From assembly GCA_964019155.1 (NCBI GenBank), contig OZ025243.1, positions 8,608,365 through 8,672,364 on the forward strand: a DNA stretch of 64,000 nucleotides. Reading direction: 5' to 3'. Shown in pieces: positions 1 to 48,411 of this stretch. Source of the DNA: Osedax fenrisi. Lineage: Eukaryota; Annelida; Polychaeta; Sabellida; Siboglinidae. The position numbers and the translations under genes are program-made. Position 1 is the stretch's first letter, and every line of letters starts with the position of its first letter. A model generated the notes under the pieces. The model did not search any database, was not told the DNA's origin, and saw only the letters and a program-made list of their open reading frames with translations.

Positions 1-3000
1 TTAGTTAGGCCTTACATATCACTAGGTAATAGATAATGCTGGTAGTTATGCTACTAGAGAGCTTAGTTAAGCCTTACCTATCACTAGGTAATAGATAATG
101 CTGGTAGTTATGCTACTAGAGAGCTTAGTTAGGCCTTACCTATCACTAGGTAATAGATAATGCTGGTAGTTAAGCTACTAGAGAGCTTAGTTAGGCCTTA
201 CATATCACTAGGTAATAGATAATGCTGGTAGTTATGCTACTAGAGAGCTTAGTTAAGCCTTACCTATCACTAGGTAATAGATAATGCTGGTAGTTATGCT
301 ACTAGATAGCTTAGTTAGGCCTTACCTATCACTAGGTAATAGATAATGCTGGTAGTTAAGCTACTAGAGAGCTTAGTTAAGCCTTACCTATCACTAGGTA
401 ATAGATAATGCTGGTAGTTATGCTACTAGAGAGCTTAGTTAGGCCTTACCTATCACTAGGTAATAGATAATGCTGGTAGTTAAGCTACTAGAGAGCTTAG
501 TTAGGCCTTACATATCACTAGGTAATAGATAATGCTGGTAGTTAAGCTACTAGAGAGCTTAGTTAGGCCTTACATATCACTAGGTAATAGATAATGCTGG
601 TAGTTAAGCTACTAGAGAGCTTAGTTAGGCCTTACCTATCACTAGGTAATAGATAATGCTGGTAGTTATGCTACTAGAGAGCTTAGTTAGGCCTTACATA
701 TCACTAGGTAATAGATAATGCTGGTAGTTATGCTACTAGAGAGCTTAGTTAGGCCTTACATATCACTAGGTAATAGATAATGCTGGTAGTTATGCTACTA
801 GAGAGCTTAGTTACAGGCCTTACATATCACTAGGTAATAGATAATGCTGGTAGTTAAGCTACTAGAGAGATTAGTTAGGCCTTACCTATCACTAGGTAAT
901 AGATAATGCTGGTAGTTATGCTGGTAGAGAGATTAGTTAGGCCTTACATATCACTAGGTAATAGATAATGCTGGTAGTTATGCTACTAGAGAGCTTAGTT
1001 AGGCCTTACATATCACTAGGTAATAGATAATGCTGGTAGTTAAGCTACTAGAGAGCTTAGTTAGGCCTTACATATCACTAGGTAATAGATAATGCTGGTA
1101 GTTATGCTACTAGAGAGCTTAGTTAAGCCTTACCTATCACTAGGTAATAGATAATGCTGGTAGTTATGCTACTAGAGAGCTTAGTTAGGCCTTACCTATC
1201 ACTAGGTAATAGATAATGCTGGTAGTTAAGCTACTAGAGAGCTTAGTTAGGCCTTACATATCACTAGGTAATAGATAATGCTGGTAGTTAAGCTACTAGA
1301 GAGCTTAGTTAGGCCTTACATATCACTAGGTAATAGATAATGCTGGTAGTTATGCTACTAGAGAGCTTAGTTAAGCCTTACCTATCACTAGGTAATAGAT
1401 AATGCTGGTAGTTATGCTGGTAGAGAGCTTAGTTAGGCCTTACATATCACTAGGTAATAGATAATGCTGGTAGTTATGCTACTAGAGAGCTTAGTTAGGC
1501 CTTACATATCACTAGGTAATAGATAATGCTGGTAGTTATGCTACTAGAGAGATTAGTTAGGCCTTACATATCACTAGGTAATAGATAATGCTGGTAGTTA
1601 TGCTACTAGAGAGCTTAGTTAGGCCTTACATATCACTAGGTAATAGATAATGCTGGTAGTTAAGCTACTAGAGAGCTTAGTTAGGCCTTACATATCACTA
1701 GGTAATAGATAATGCTGGTAGTTATGCTACTAGAGAGCTTAGTTAGGCCTTACCTATCACTAGGTAATAGATAATGCTGGTAGTTATGCTGGTAGAGAGC
1801 TTAGTTAGGCCTTACATATCACTAGGTAATATATAATGCTGGTAGTTATGCTACTAGAGAGCTTAGTTAGGCCTTACATATCACTAGGTAATAGATAATG
1901 CTGGTAGTTATGCTACTAGAGAGCTTAGTTAGGCCTTACATATCACTAGGTAATAGATAATGCTGGTAGTTATGCTACTAGAGAGCTTAGTTAGGCCTTA
2001 CATATCACTAGGTAATAGATAATGCTGGTAGTTATGCTACTAGAGAGCTTAGTTAGGCCTTACATATTACTAGGTAATAGATAATGCTGGTAGTTATGCT
2101 ACTAGAGAGCTTAGTTAGGCCTTACCTATCACTAGGTAATAGATAATGCTGGTAGTTATGCTACTAGAGAGCTTAGTTAGGCCTTACATATCACTAGGTA
2201 ATAGATAATGCTGGTAGTTATGCTACTAGAGAGCTTAGTTAGGCCTTACATATCACTAGGTAATAGATAATGCTGGTAGTTATGCTACTAGAGAGCTTAG
2301 TTAGGCCTTACATATCACTAGGTAATAGATAATGCTGGTAGTTATGCTGGTAGAGAGCTTAGTTAGGCCTTACATATCACTAGGTAATATATAATGCTGG
2401 TAGTTATGCTACTAGAGAGCTTAGTTAAGCCTTACCTATCACTAGGTAATAGATAATGCTGGTAGTTATGCTACTAGAGAGCTTAGTTAAGCCTTACCTA
2501 TCACTAGGTAATAGATAATGCTGGTAGTTATGCTGGTAGAGAGCTTAGTTAGGCCTTACATATCACTAGGTAATAGATAATGCTGGTAGTTAAGCTACTA
2601 GAGAGCTTAGTTAGGCCTTACATATCACTAGGTAATAGATAATGCTGGTAGTTAAGCTACTAGAGAGCTTAGTTAGGCCTTACATATCACTAGGTAATAG
2701 ATAATGCTGGTAGTTATGCTACTAGAGAGCTTAGTTACAGGCCTTACATATCACTAGGTAATAGATAATGCTGGTAGTTATGCTACTAGAGAGCTTAGTT
2801 AGGCCTTACCTATCACTAGGTAATAGATAATGCTGGTAGTTAAGCTACTAGAGAGCTTAGTTAGGCCTTACATATCACTAGGTAATAGATAATGCTGGTA
2901 GTTATGCTACTAGAGAGCTTAGTTAGGCCTTACATATCACTAGGTAATAGATAATGCTGGTAGTTATGCTACTAGAGAGCTTAGTTAGGCCTTACATATC

Positions 3001-3758
3001 ACTAGGTAATAGATAATGCTGGTAGTTATGCTGGTAGAGAGCTTAGTTAGGCCTTACATATCACTAGGTAATAGATAATGCTGGTAGTTATGCTACTAGA
3101 GAGATTAGTTAGGCCTTACCTATCACTAGGTAATAGATAATGCTGGTAGTTATGCTGGTAGAGAGCTTAGTTAGGCCTTACATATCACTAGGTAATAGAT
3201 AATGCTGGTAGTTATGCTACTAGAGAGCTTAGTTAGGCCTTACATATCACTAGGTAATAGATAATGCTGGTAGTTATGCTGGTAGAGAGCTTAGTTAGGC
3301 CTTACATATCACTAGGTAATAGATAATGCTGGTAGTTATGCTACTAGAGAGATTAGTTAGGCCTTACATATCACTAGGTAATAGATAATGCTGGTAGTTA
3401 TGCTGGTAGAGAGATTAGTTAGGCCTTACCTATCACTAGGTAATAGATAATGCTGGTAGTTATGCTACTAGAGAGATTAGTTAGGCCTTACATATCACTA
3501 GGTAATAGATAATGCTGGTAGTTAAGCTACTAGAGAGCTTAGTTAGGCCTTACATATCACTAGGTAATAGATAATGCTGGTAGTTATGCTACTAGAGAGA
3601 TTAGTTAGGCCTTACATATCACTAGGTAATAGATAATGCTGGTAGTTATGCTACTAGAGAGCTTAGTTAGGCCTTACATATCACTAGGTAATAGATAATG
3701 CTGGTAGTTATGCTACTAGAGAGATTAGTTAGGCCTTACATATCACTAGGTAATAGAT
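1..3758. repeat. Satellite array, 62-bp unit, 60 full copies plus a 34-bp partial copy
   Basis: Head-to-tail array of a 62-bp unit starting TTAGTTAGGCCTTACATATC. Unit starts fall at 1, 63, 125 and so on; the register shifts by only 4 bp over the array because of two 2-bp insertions (TTACAGGCC for TTAGGCC near 812 and 2736). Units differ at a few two-state sites: AGGCC or AAGCC, ACATA or ACCTA, TTATG or TTAAG, CTACTAG or CTGGTAG, AGAGAGC or AGAGAGA. The array is cut by the left window edge. It ends at 3758, where 18 unrelated bases interrupt a degenerate last piece (GATAATGCTGGTTGTTA near 3777). It lies downstream of the last dynein exon seen, so it is probably intronic. Confidence 0.97.
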
Positions 3759-3868
3759 GTAACTTGTATGTACACAGATAATGCTGGTTGTTAATTACAC
3801 TAAGAATGATGATACTACAATAGGGTACTAGGACAATGTCTACGTGGGCGATGATCAGGTAGACTGAC

Positions 3869-40866
<36,998 letters not shown>

Positions 40867-41442
40867 ACTTCAATTAAAAACCTATACTCTAGGATAGTAT
40901 TGTGTAAATATATTAATCAATTAAGTAATTATATGATTTGACATAAATCAAGAATATGATTATTTCCTGCACAAATTAATAACAACTAGCGATCACATAA
41001 ATACACCACAGATAATATACATATCCGTGATAAATATCAGAACTTATTCGAGGAATGTCTAGACCCTAGATATTTGAGAACATGTAACGGTTCCTATGAT
41101 AACACTTGAAATATAGATTAATTTAAAAAATTAAAAATGTATAGTTCCTTAAAAATATATGTATATATATACATATGAATTAATAGTGTTAATTTAATAC
41201 TCTATATAATTATTATAATAAAACTCTAATAATAATATAAACTTAAAAGTAATAATTTTTATTTATATGGCAAATATTTGGTTTAAAATAAGTATTATAT
41301 AAATATATGTATATATATACGTTTTATAATATTCTGAATGTCCATTTTTTCTTAAAAATTTTAATTATAAATTAATCAATAATCAATTATATTATATTCA
41401 AACTTCTATTATATTACTATATGTTAATGGTGCATTTTCTTA

Positions 41443-41480
<38 letters not shown>

Positions 41481-41557
41481 TTATATATTCATGTATCACA
41501 TTTTCAGTATTAATGTGTATATATTATATATATATGTCAGATTAGATGTGAATATGT

Positions 41558-41588
<31 letters not shown>

Positions 41589-41976
41589 AGTAGGTATTAC
41601 CTACCCTCATCAAATCTAATGAAATATATTTGTATACCATATACGTATCACAAAAATACAATTAATATTATCTTATTCAAATAAACTTCAAAATATTATA
41701 ATATTATATAGTTGTAGTTCTAAATATATACGTATTTCATTAGTAATACATTCATACTCTTCACTGTAGGTTACAATCTGTAGCCTACATGCAAATTAAC
41801 CCTACAGTCTGTAGGGTTAATTTTCATACGCCTACCTATAGGTAAGTATACTTACTCCAGTAAGTGATGGGGTTTTAAACAATATGTTTGATACAATGAA
41901 TTATAATCCCTGATTGTAATTATAATTAAGGAGTATTCCGGGAAATTATCGATTTGTTTTATACCTCCTACAACTA
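40867..41976. other. Region upstream of the dynein start codon
   Basis: No promoter motif can be assigned. AT-rich with TA tracts at about 41445-41475 and 41555-41585 and a small palindromic patch (CTGTAGG and CCTACAG repeats) near 41765-41820. Any 5' untranslated exon would be here but cannot be recognised. Confidence 0.5.
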
Positions 41977-42118
41977 GGGGAGCTGGAACGATTTTGTATG
42001 TAGGGGGGAACAACCAATCAACATAAATGTTGTGGTAAAAGTAAGGGGACCAATACATATGAGGCCCCCCCCTATATTTTAAAGTGGGGGACATGTCCCC
42101 CCTGTTACAGCGTCCCTA
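41975..42118. mobile_element. 140-bp TA-flanked inverted-repeat element (copy 2)
   Basis: 41977-42116 flanked by TA, inverse orientation to the copy at 35182-35294. Ends GGGGAGCTGGAACG and (complement) GGGACGCTGTAAC. Contains the palindrome GGGGGACATGTCCCCC. Shares ATTGGTCCCC and TTGATTGGTTG with copy 1 when inverted. Confidence 0.75.
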
Positions 42119-43389
42119 CCTATAACCCCGATATTATAGGATATTGTCCCGTGTGTGTTCTAAGATTGGATTTGATAACACATGTGTAGATGATTACAAC
42201 TGATCATATATTCCACATATACAAGTGTTATTGTTATTCTACCTAGAATAAAATCGGTTCATCGGACGTCAAATTAGTATAACAAAATACAATACATCAT
42301 CATTCTGATTGAACATTCGTCAGTTAAACATTCCTGGCGACATGCATTAAGATGTACGTCATATCTAAGCATGCATATATAATATGTATACATCATATAC
42401 AACTACATTATAATACAATACTACGATACTATGAAAAATCAATAGATCATATAGAACTCCTACTAACTATCTACCCACTAACGTATAATCAATCCCCTTA
42501 CACATAGGGGACAACCCTACACGTATCATAAATACAATTTCACAATACGATACTATTTAATAATACGATACTATTTTAATATATAAAATACATAAAGTTT
42601 ACGTCACTCAAAAACGCAAATGAATCATACTCTTACGTTGATGGTGTTTACTCAACTGACTGACGTTTATACGGCGTATAAGTTTAGTTCACTGTATGGC
42701 GTTACATATACACCAATAGTATCATCTACCACATGTTATAACTTATATTATTGCTTATAACATTATCCAACACTGACCGCAGTGGTAACCATATTTAGAT
42801 GGGCCATTCAGATTTGCTCAATATAAATATTTAGGATTTATACCTACATGCTTCTCTATCCATTGTGAATGAAATCAAATTTCTTTTTAGAACATCTGGA
42901 AAATTTAGATATTTATACCAATCTCTTGATAATGAAACCAGATTAAATCAAAGTGTTCTACAATGTGAATTGTATGATGTAAGGTTAGTGCATATGTTAG
43001 GCTTGTAACAATTTATAATGGCAAGCGGAAATAGTTATGAACAAATCGCCAAAGTATATTCAAGTAATACTACTCTACTAGATACATATAACCTACATAT
43101 CATTTTCGTGCGACGATTTCTATTGAATCTGCCTGCCTATGTACTACATGTAATCTGATTATACGCCTGCATACTATATGTTTGTATACATATAAGTTAT
43201 TATGTATACATATAAGTTGATCATTCCTGCAGACTCATGATCTGAATCCGGGGATCTCCTTCGGATCAAGCATATGAGGTAGTCGACTACTAGTAGCTAC
43301 TTCCTCTTTCTGAAAATGTAGTTCATCATTTATTTTACACTTCATGAGTATCCCTACTAGCATATATAGCTCTAAAAAATTCCCACATC
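42119..43389. other. Intergenic stretch with one weak exon candidate
   Basis: AT-rich, no element recognised. At 42835-42978 a 48-codon open stretch lies between TTTAG and GTAAGG and reads FRTSGKFRYLYQSLDNETRL; no family is recognised, so it is not called a gene. Confidence 0.4.
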
Positions 43390-46300
43390 ATGACTAACTG
43401 CCTTAACTGTAGATACTTGTGTAACAAGGAGGATATCAACTATTGTAGTAAATGCCATTCTTGCATTCACTACAAATGCTTATTCAATGCTAAAATGCTA
43501 CCTGCTGCCTGGACCAATGGTAATACGCCACCACAGTATGCCTATGCTACTTTTTGACTCGCGAACTTTATATTCTAATTCAACAACTGTTTAAATTCTA
43601 TCAATGATACATCTAACTCCAATTCTGATGCTATTACTCTATCTTACATAGCTGATAAAATCGATAATATTAAAACTTTAATTATTGATTCTAACAACAT
43701 AATCAGTACAAATCTGTAATCATTCCTATGCTGACACTCGTAAATCCTCAATTAAATCTCTGACGTCTACAATTACTGACATCCCCAAAAATATTGCAAA
43801 TTCTAATATGGATGATATATCCTTCATCATTAAAAAGATTGAATCGGGCAACCTGGACACTGAGTATGTTAATAAACTACTCAGTGATTTTAGCATTGAT
43901 CAATCCGCGATTAATGAAGTTAATTCAAGAATGGCATTTTTATTGTATCTTTCAAGTCTGTTATGTCCAAGAACAGGTTTTTAAATTCTGATTTTAGAAA
44001 TACAGCTTATCAGTGATCTTTTTAAACAACGTTCTCTACCTTCTGACATCAGGAAACTTGGTATTATTTACTATCATGCCATCAAGTCTGGCTCCTGTAC
44101 TTCGCATAAATTGGTTTTTAATAACCGCACCATGAATTACGAACAAAGGATATTAATTAATGATCTTATTGACCAGATTTCCTCTTGCTATTCTCCTTCA
44201 TAGGCTGAGTTATCATCCTGGAAATTATAGTATGCTGCTTTCACTGTCACTAAATCTAAGGCTAAGTCTGTTTCTTGACTATCCACTAATACTAATTCTG
44301 ATAGTATTAGCTTCTCCCTCATCAAAATTCGTTCCACCAGATCCAATATTACTATTCTTCTGACTTTTCTCAAAACTCACCGTTCTCTATTATATGTCTT
44401 ACAGAAACCAGGATAAGTCTTGACGACACTGATATATTCTCCTTATGTAGCATTGCTAATTATAATCTTTTCCTCCACCCACGCACTTCTGGTCGTGGTG
44501 GTGGTGTTGTTATATTAGTGCCTGTGGATTTACAATCTCCGTCTATATCTCCCATAGCTCTATCTTATGGTGAATGAATTTCGTGTAATTTTAGACTCAA
44601 ATTTAACTTACTTCGTATAATCGTTATTTACCGTCCACCTAAGGCTGATTTATCAATTTTTTTGATTATTTCCATGATCTTATTAACGATACATTACACC
44701 GTAATGCCTCCAAGGTCATGATAGTTGGTGATTTTAATTATAATGTTGACTCTTCCTCCTCACGCTCTCTTTATTTAAACAGCTTACTAATTCCCTAGGT
44801 CTTAAATTAAGATTATTAACCAACACATACTTATTCCTAGTCATATTGGATGCAATATCATTGACCTCATTTTCACCCCTAACGACACCCCAACTTTCAT
44901 TTCTTCTTGTTCTCGCTCTAACCTTCTTACATATCACTATATTTCTCACACTTCCATTCTCCTTAGGAGGCCCTCATCCACTAATTCACTAATGAATTAT
45001 AGATATTTAAAAATCTAAATTATACGGATCTTAACTCGCGTATCTCCCACTGTTTATGAAACACTAATATATCTCTTGACAACCTCAATTTATGTAGTTC
45101 TTCCTCCCTTAATGCATTGTCCCCCATCGAATATCGTTATTTTACCCTCCATATTTCCTCTCATTGGTTCACCTCCCATCTAGCTACGGTAAAACGCTCT
45201 CTCGGGAAACTTTAACGTAAGATGCACAATGTAACGCATTGCACATGTATCCCTTTCACAAATCTAAATTTCTGATAGCGAGGAACGCCTATAAACTTGA
45301 ATTAAATCTCCATAAAACGTCCTACTATACATAGAAACATAATGCTTGTGGAAATGACACTCGGCAATTTTGTAAAATGGCTAATAGCATCCTTGATACT
45401 ATCATTAAATCTTTAACAACATCAGCTCTAAATTGGCGCAATCACCGATGACCCTTTATGCTCCTATAACGACTAACCCTATATATTGTAAACTCTCTTG
45501 TTTCATTCCTCCTTCTATTACTGAAATCTGAAATTTGATGGAATCATGGACAGATCCCTGAAATATGCCATAATTAAGCCCATCCTTAAAAATCGACTCT
45601 TGATCCAATCAATGACTTCATATCACCTACCAACATTCTTAAAGGGGTTCCTCATGGATCAGTTCTTGGCCCACTTATCTTCTCTATATACTTACGTCCT
45701 ATTTCTAATATTATTCGCAAATACCCTAATATCTATTACAACATCTATGCTGATGACATTCAACTACTACTGAAACTGCCCATTGACTCTATGAACTATA
45801 ACTCTGAGATGTCTGATTGTACCTCTGAGATTACTCACTGGTTACTAACTAATGACCTCCTAGTAAATACTTCCAAAACAGAACTTATTAACATCTCGAA
45901 GGTACCTGTTACTTTCCCTACTCTGTCAATTAACGATATAATAATTAAACTTTCTGAATCTGTGCGCAATATTGGTGTTTTAATTGATAGTACTCTATCG
46001 TACGGTGCTCATATCAATGCAATATCTAAAGCCGCTAATCTCTATTTGAGAAAAACTAGCAACATTAAAAACTATTGTTCGCCCAACATCAATAAGCGCT
46101 TTACTATCTCGAATAGACTATTATTGTTCTATATTCTACGGAATTAAGAACTCTGAAGTTATACAAGTTGATAGAATTATTCGATCATCCGTAAGATTGA
46201 TTCATAGGCTTAGCGATGCGATCATGCTTTACCGACACCCACCAATGCAATATGAAATGACTATCGTTTACTATCAATATCTGTCTCACCAATAACAATT
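43390..46300 (+). pseudogene. Decayed CR1/L2-like non-LTR retrotransposon (LINE)
   Basis: Broken remains in plus-strand order. A cysteine-rich ORF1 start at 43390 (CLNCRYLCNKEDINYCSKC, then CHSCIHYKC, a PHD-like zinc finger) and coiled-coil-like fragments. An AP endonuclease region near 44395-44745 with CLTETR, GRGGGVVILV, VIYRPP and MIVGDFNYN. A reverse transcriptase region near 45640-46140 with GVPHGSVLGPLIF, NIYADDIQLLLKL and NIGVLIDSTLSYG. Many stops and frameshifts; not active. CR1, L2 and related Jockey-group clades cannot be told apart by eye. Confidence 0.8.
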
Positions 46301-46399
46301 TACTACTTAACCCCAATAAGACCAACAAGAATTGTTCACTTCCGAAATCCCTTCTCACCACAATATTCCCATAAATGTACCTAGGTACCTTAATCCCTA

Positions 46400-47160
46400 C
46401 TTCTATAATATACTACATCAAAATATCTAGGCCTCCATCTTACTAAGAAAATTAACTTTTGATAAACACATATCAACATTAAAAGCCTCCACATTCCACC
46501 ATTTATTCAATATAAAAAATACGCCCTTACATAACAACATCTACCGCACTGACTATAGTTTAATAGGTTACACATACTTTAATTATGTCTCGACTACACT
46601 ATTGCATTCCTATACTACTTTCGTCTCACAATAAATAATTTACAACTATCGATCGATTAACTAATATATCATTTAGACTAATCTACAGACTTAAAGACTA
46701 CACTATAAGTATAATTGACTACGAACACACTTAACTGACCATCCGCAAAAAATAGCTCAATTTAAATTAATATCCATTCTATATTACTCCCTACTGACTA
46801 AACAACCTGATTACATTTATCGAGTAATTTCTCCCCATACTGCACCACGACACCTACGAACATCTAACCATATGATCTTGACTGAGCCATCCTCTCGCCT
46901 GAAAACAACTTCAGAAGCGTCGCTTCTCTGTTTGCGCCAGCATCCTTTGAAATCAACTCCCTCCACCCCTCAAAACCATCAATACATCAACAACACCATT
47001 CAAACATAAACTAAATAATTACAACATTGTTCATGATATCTGAACTTCAAATATATCCGATTTCGCCACGTTGTATGCCTACACTCGTCTGTACTAATTA
47101 TTACATTTATTGTCTGTACCTATTATTACATTTATTGTCTGTACTAATTAATACATTATT
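46400..47160 (+). pseudogene. Second L2/CR1-like LINE fragment, C-terminal part and 3' end
   Basis: A separate, overlapping piece of reverse transcriptase C-terminus: LTFDKHISTLKASTFHHLFN, then IDRLTNISFRLIYRLKD, and a C-terminal RRFSVCASILWNQLPPPLK-type motif near 46910-46970 in shifted frames. It duplicates protein positions already present in the preceding LINE, so it is a different insertion. It ends in a tandem TGTACTAATTATTACATTTA tail at about 47088-47160. Confidence 0.7.
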
Positions 47161-48064
47161 GTTTTTTATATATTAAAATATTGTATATCTTCACTGCAGT
47201 GAACATCAGGATATATTAGATTCTATTGAGTATTGACGACAAATAGTATTGACGACAATAATTTATAATATGATTTTTCTAAATAAATAATTTTAGAAAA
47301 CATTAGGGGAAAGTCCCCGACTACCGACCCCATCCTAATACCGACCCCCTCTCGTATCTCAGTAAATATAAGAGTTATCAAAAAATGATATATACATGAA
47401 CTGTTAGAAATGTAATGATAAACATGATTAAGTATTTTGTTTAAAAAAATATTAAATCATACACTGTTAAAAATAAGGGTATAACATTATGAAATATATG
47501 GTATAACATATGGAAATACGAGTTATACCATACAATTACGTTAAATGGTATAAGATCACATATTATATGGTATAACATTTGATTTTTTTAGTTATACCAT
47601 ATAGATTAATTGAAATGGTATAAGATCACAAATTATACAGTATAACATTTGTTTTTTTTAATTATACCATATAGCTTAATTTAAATGGTATAAGATTACG
47701 AATTATATGGTATAACATTTGTAATTTGTAGTTATACCATTAGCTATTAAATATAATGGTATAACTTTATGAATTATATGGTATACAATATGGAAATACC
47801 AGTTATACCATAACATTTTAAAATTAAGTTTATATTTGATTGAAAATAAAATGTATAAGAATATAATTCATAATAGTATCCTTCATAATATCCTTAATAT
47901 AACAGTTTACTTATTGTTGTGTTAAATTATTATAGACATAGCATGTATTGCTTCTAATTGCAATTAAACTGGTTTTCAGAAACTATATAGATTCCCCATA
48001 GGGAAATATGTATACATATACATATTTCCTATATTTCATATACAAATACTTATAATTATTCGAG

Positions 48065-48069
<5 letters not shown>

Positions 48070-48122
<53 letters not shown>
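48070..48122. repeat. TA microsatellite
   Basis: About 26 TA dinucleotides inside copy A; the matching tract in copy B (60717-60782) is longer. Confidence 0.95.
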
Positions 48123-48125
<3 letters not shown>

Positions 48126-48353
48126 ATTCCATTTTATTTATTAACATATTCTATTTCCACTCTACACTCAACATGATAAGCATCTATTTTTCAACACATT
48201 ACAATATACATAAGGTATTTATACTACATTATATATATATACAAATTATATCATATTATATATAATAATATAAAAGTTTATATAATATATAATTTTATAA
48301 TATATTTATATATTATTTATAATATATAATTAAATTGTTAGAATATAATTATA

Positions 48354-48356
<3 letters not shown>

Positions 48357-48408
<52 letters not shown>
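48357..48408. repeat. TA microsatellite
   Basis: About 25 AT dinucleotides inside copy A. Confidence 0.95.

Positions 48409-48411
<3 letters not shown>

Noticed and set aside
1..3758. CRISPR array
   Set aside because: The 62-bp unit repeats with no unique spacers and the context is a eukaryotic intron; it is a satellite.
42783..42800. hAT left end suggested by CAGTGGTAACC
   Set aside because: No paired right end or 8-bp duplication found; it does not match the CAGTGGTTTCCAACC expected for the terminus at 51413.
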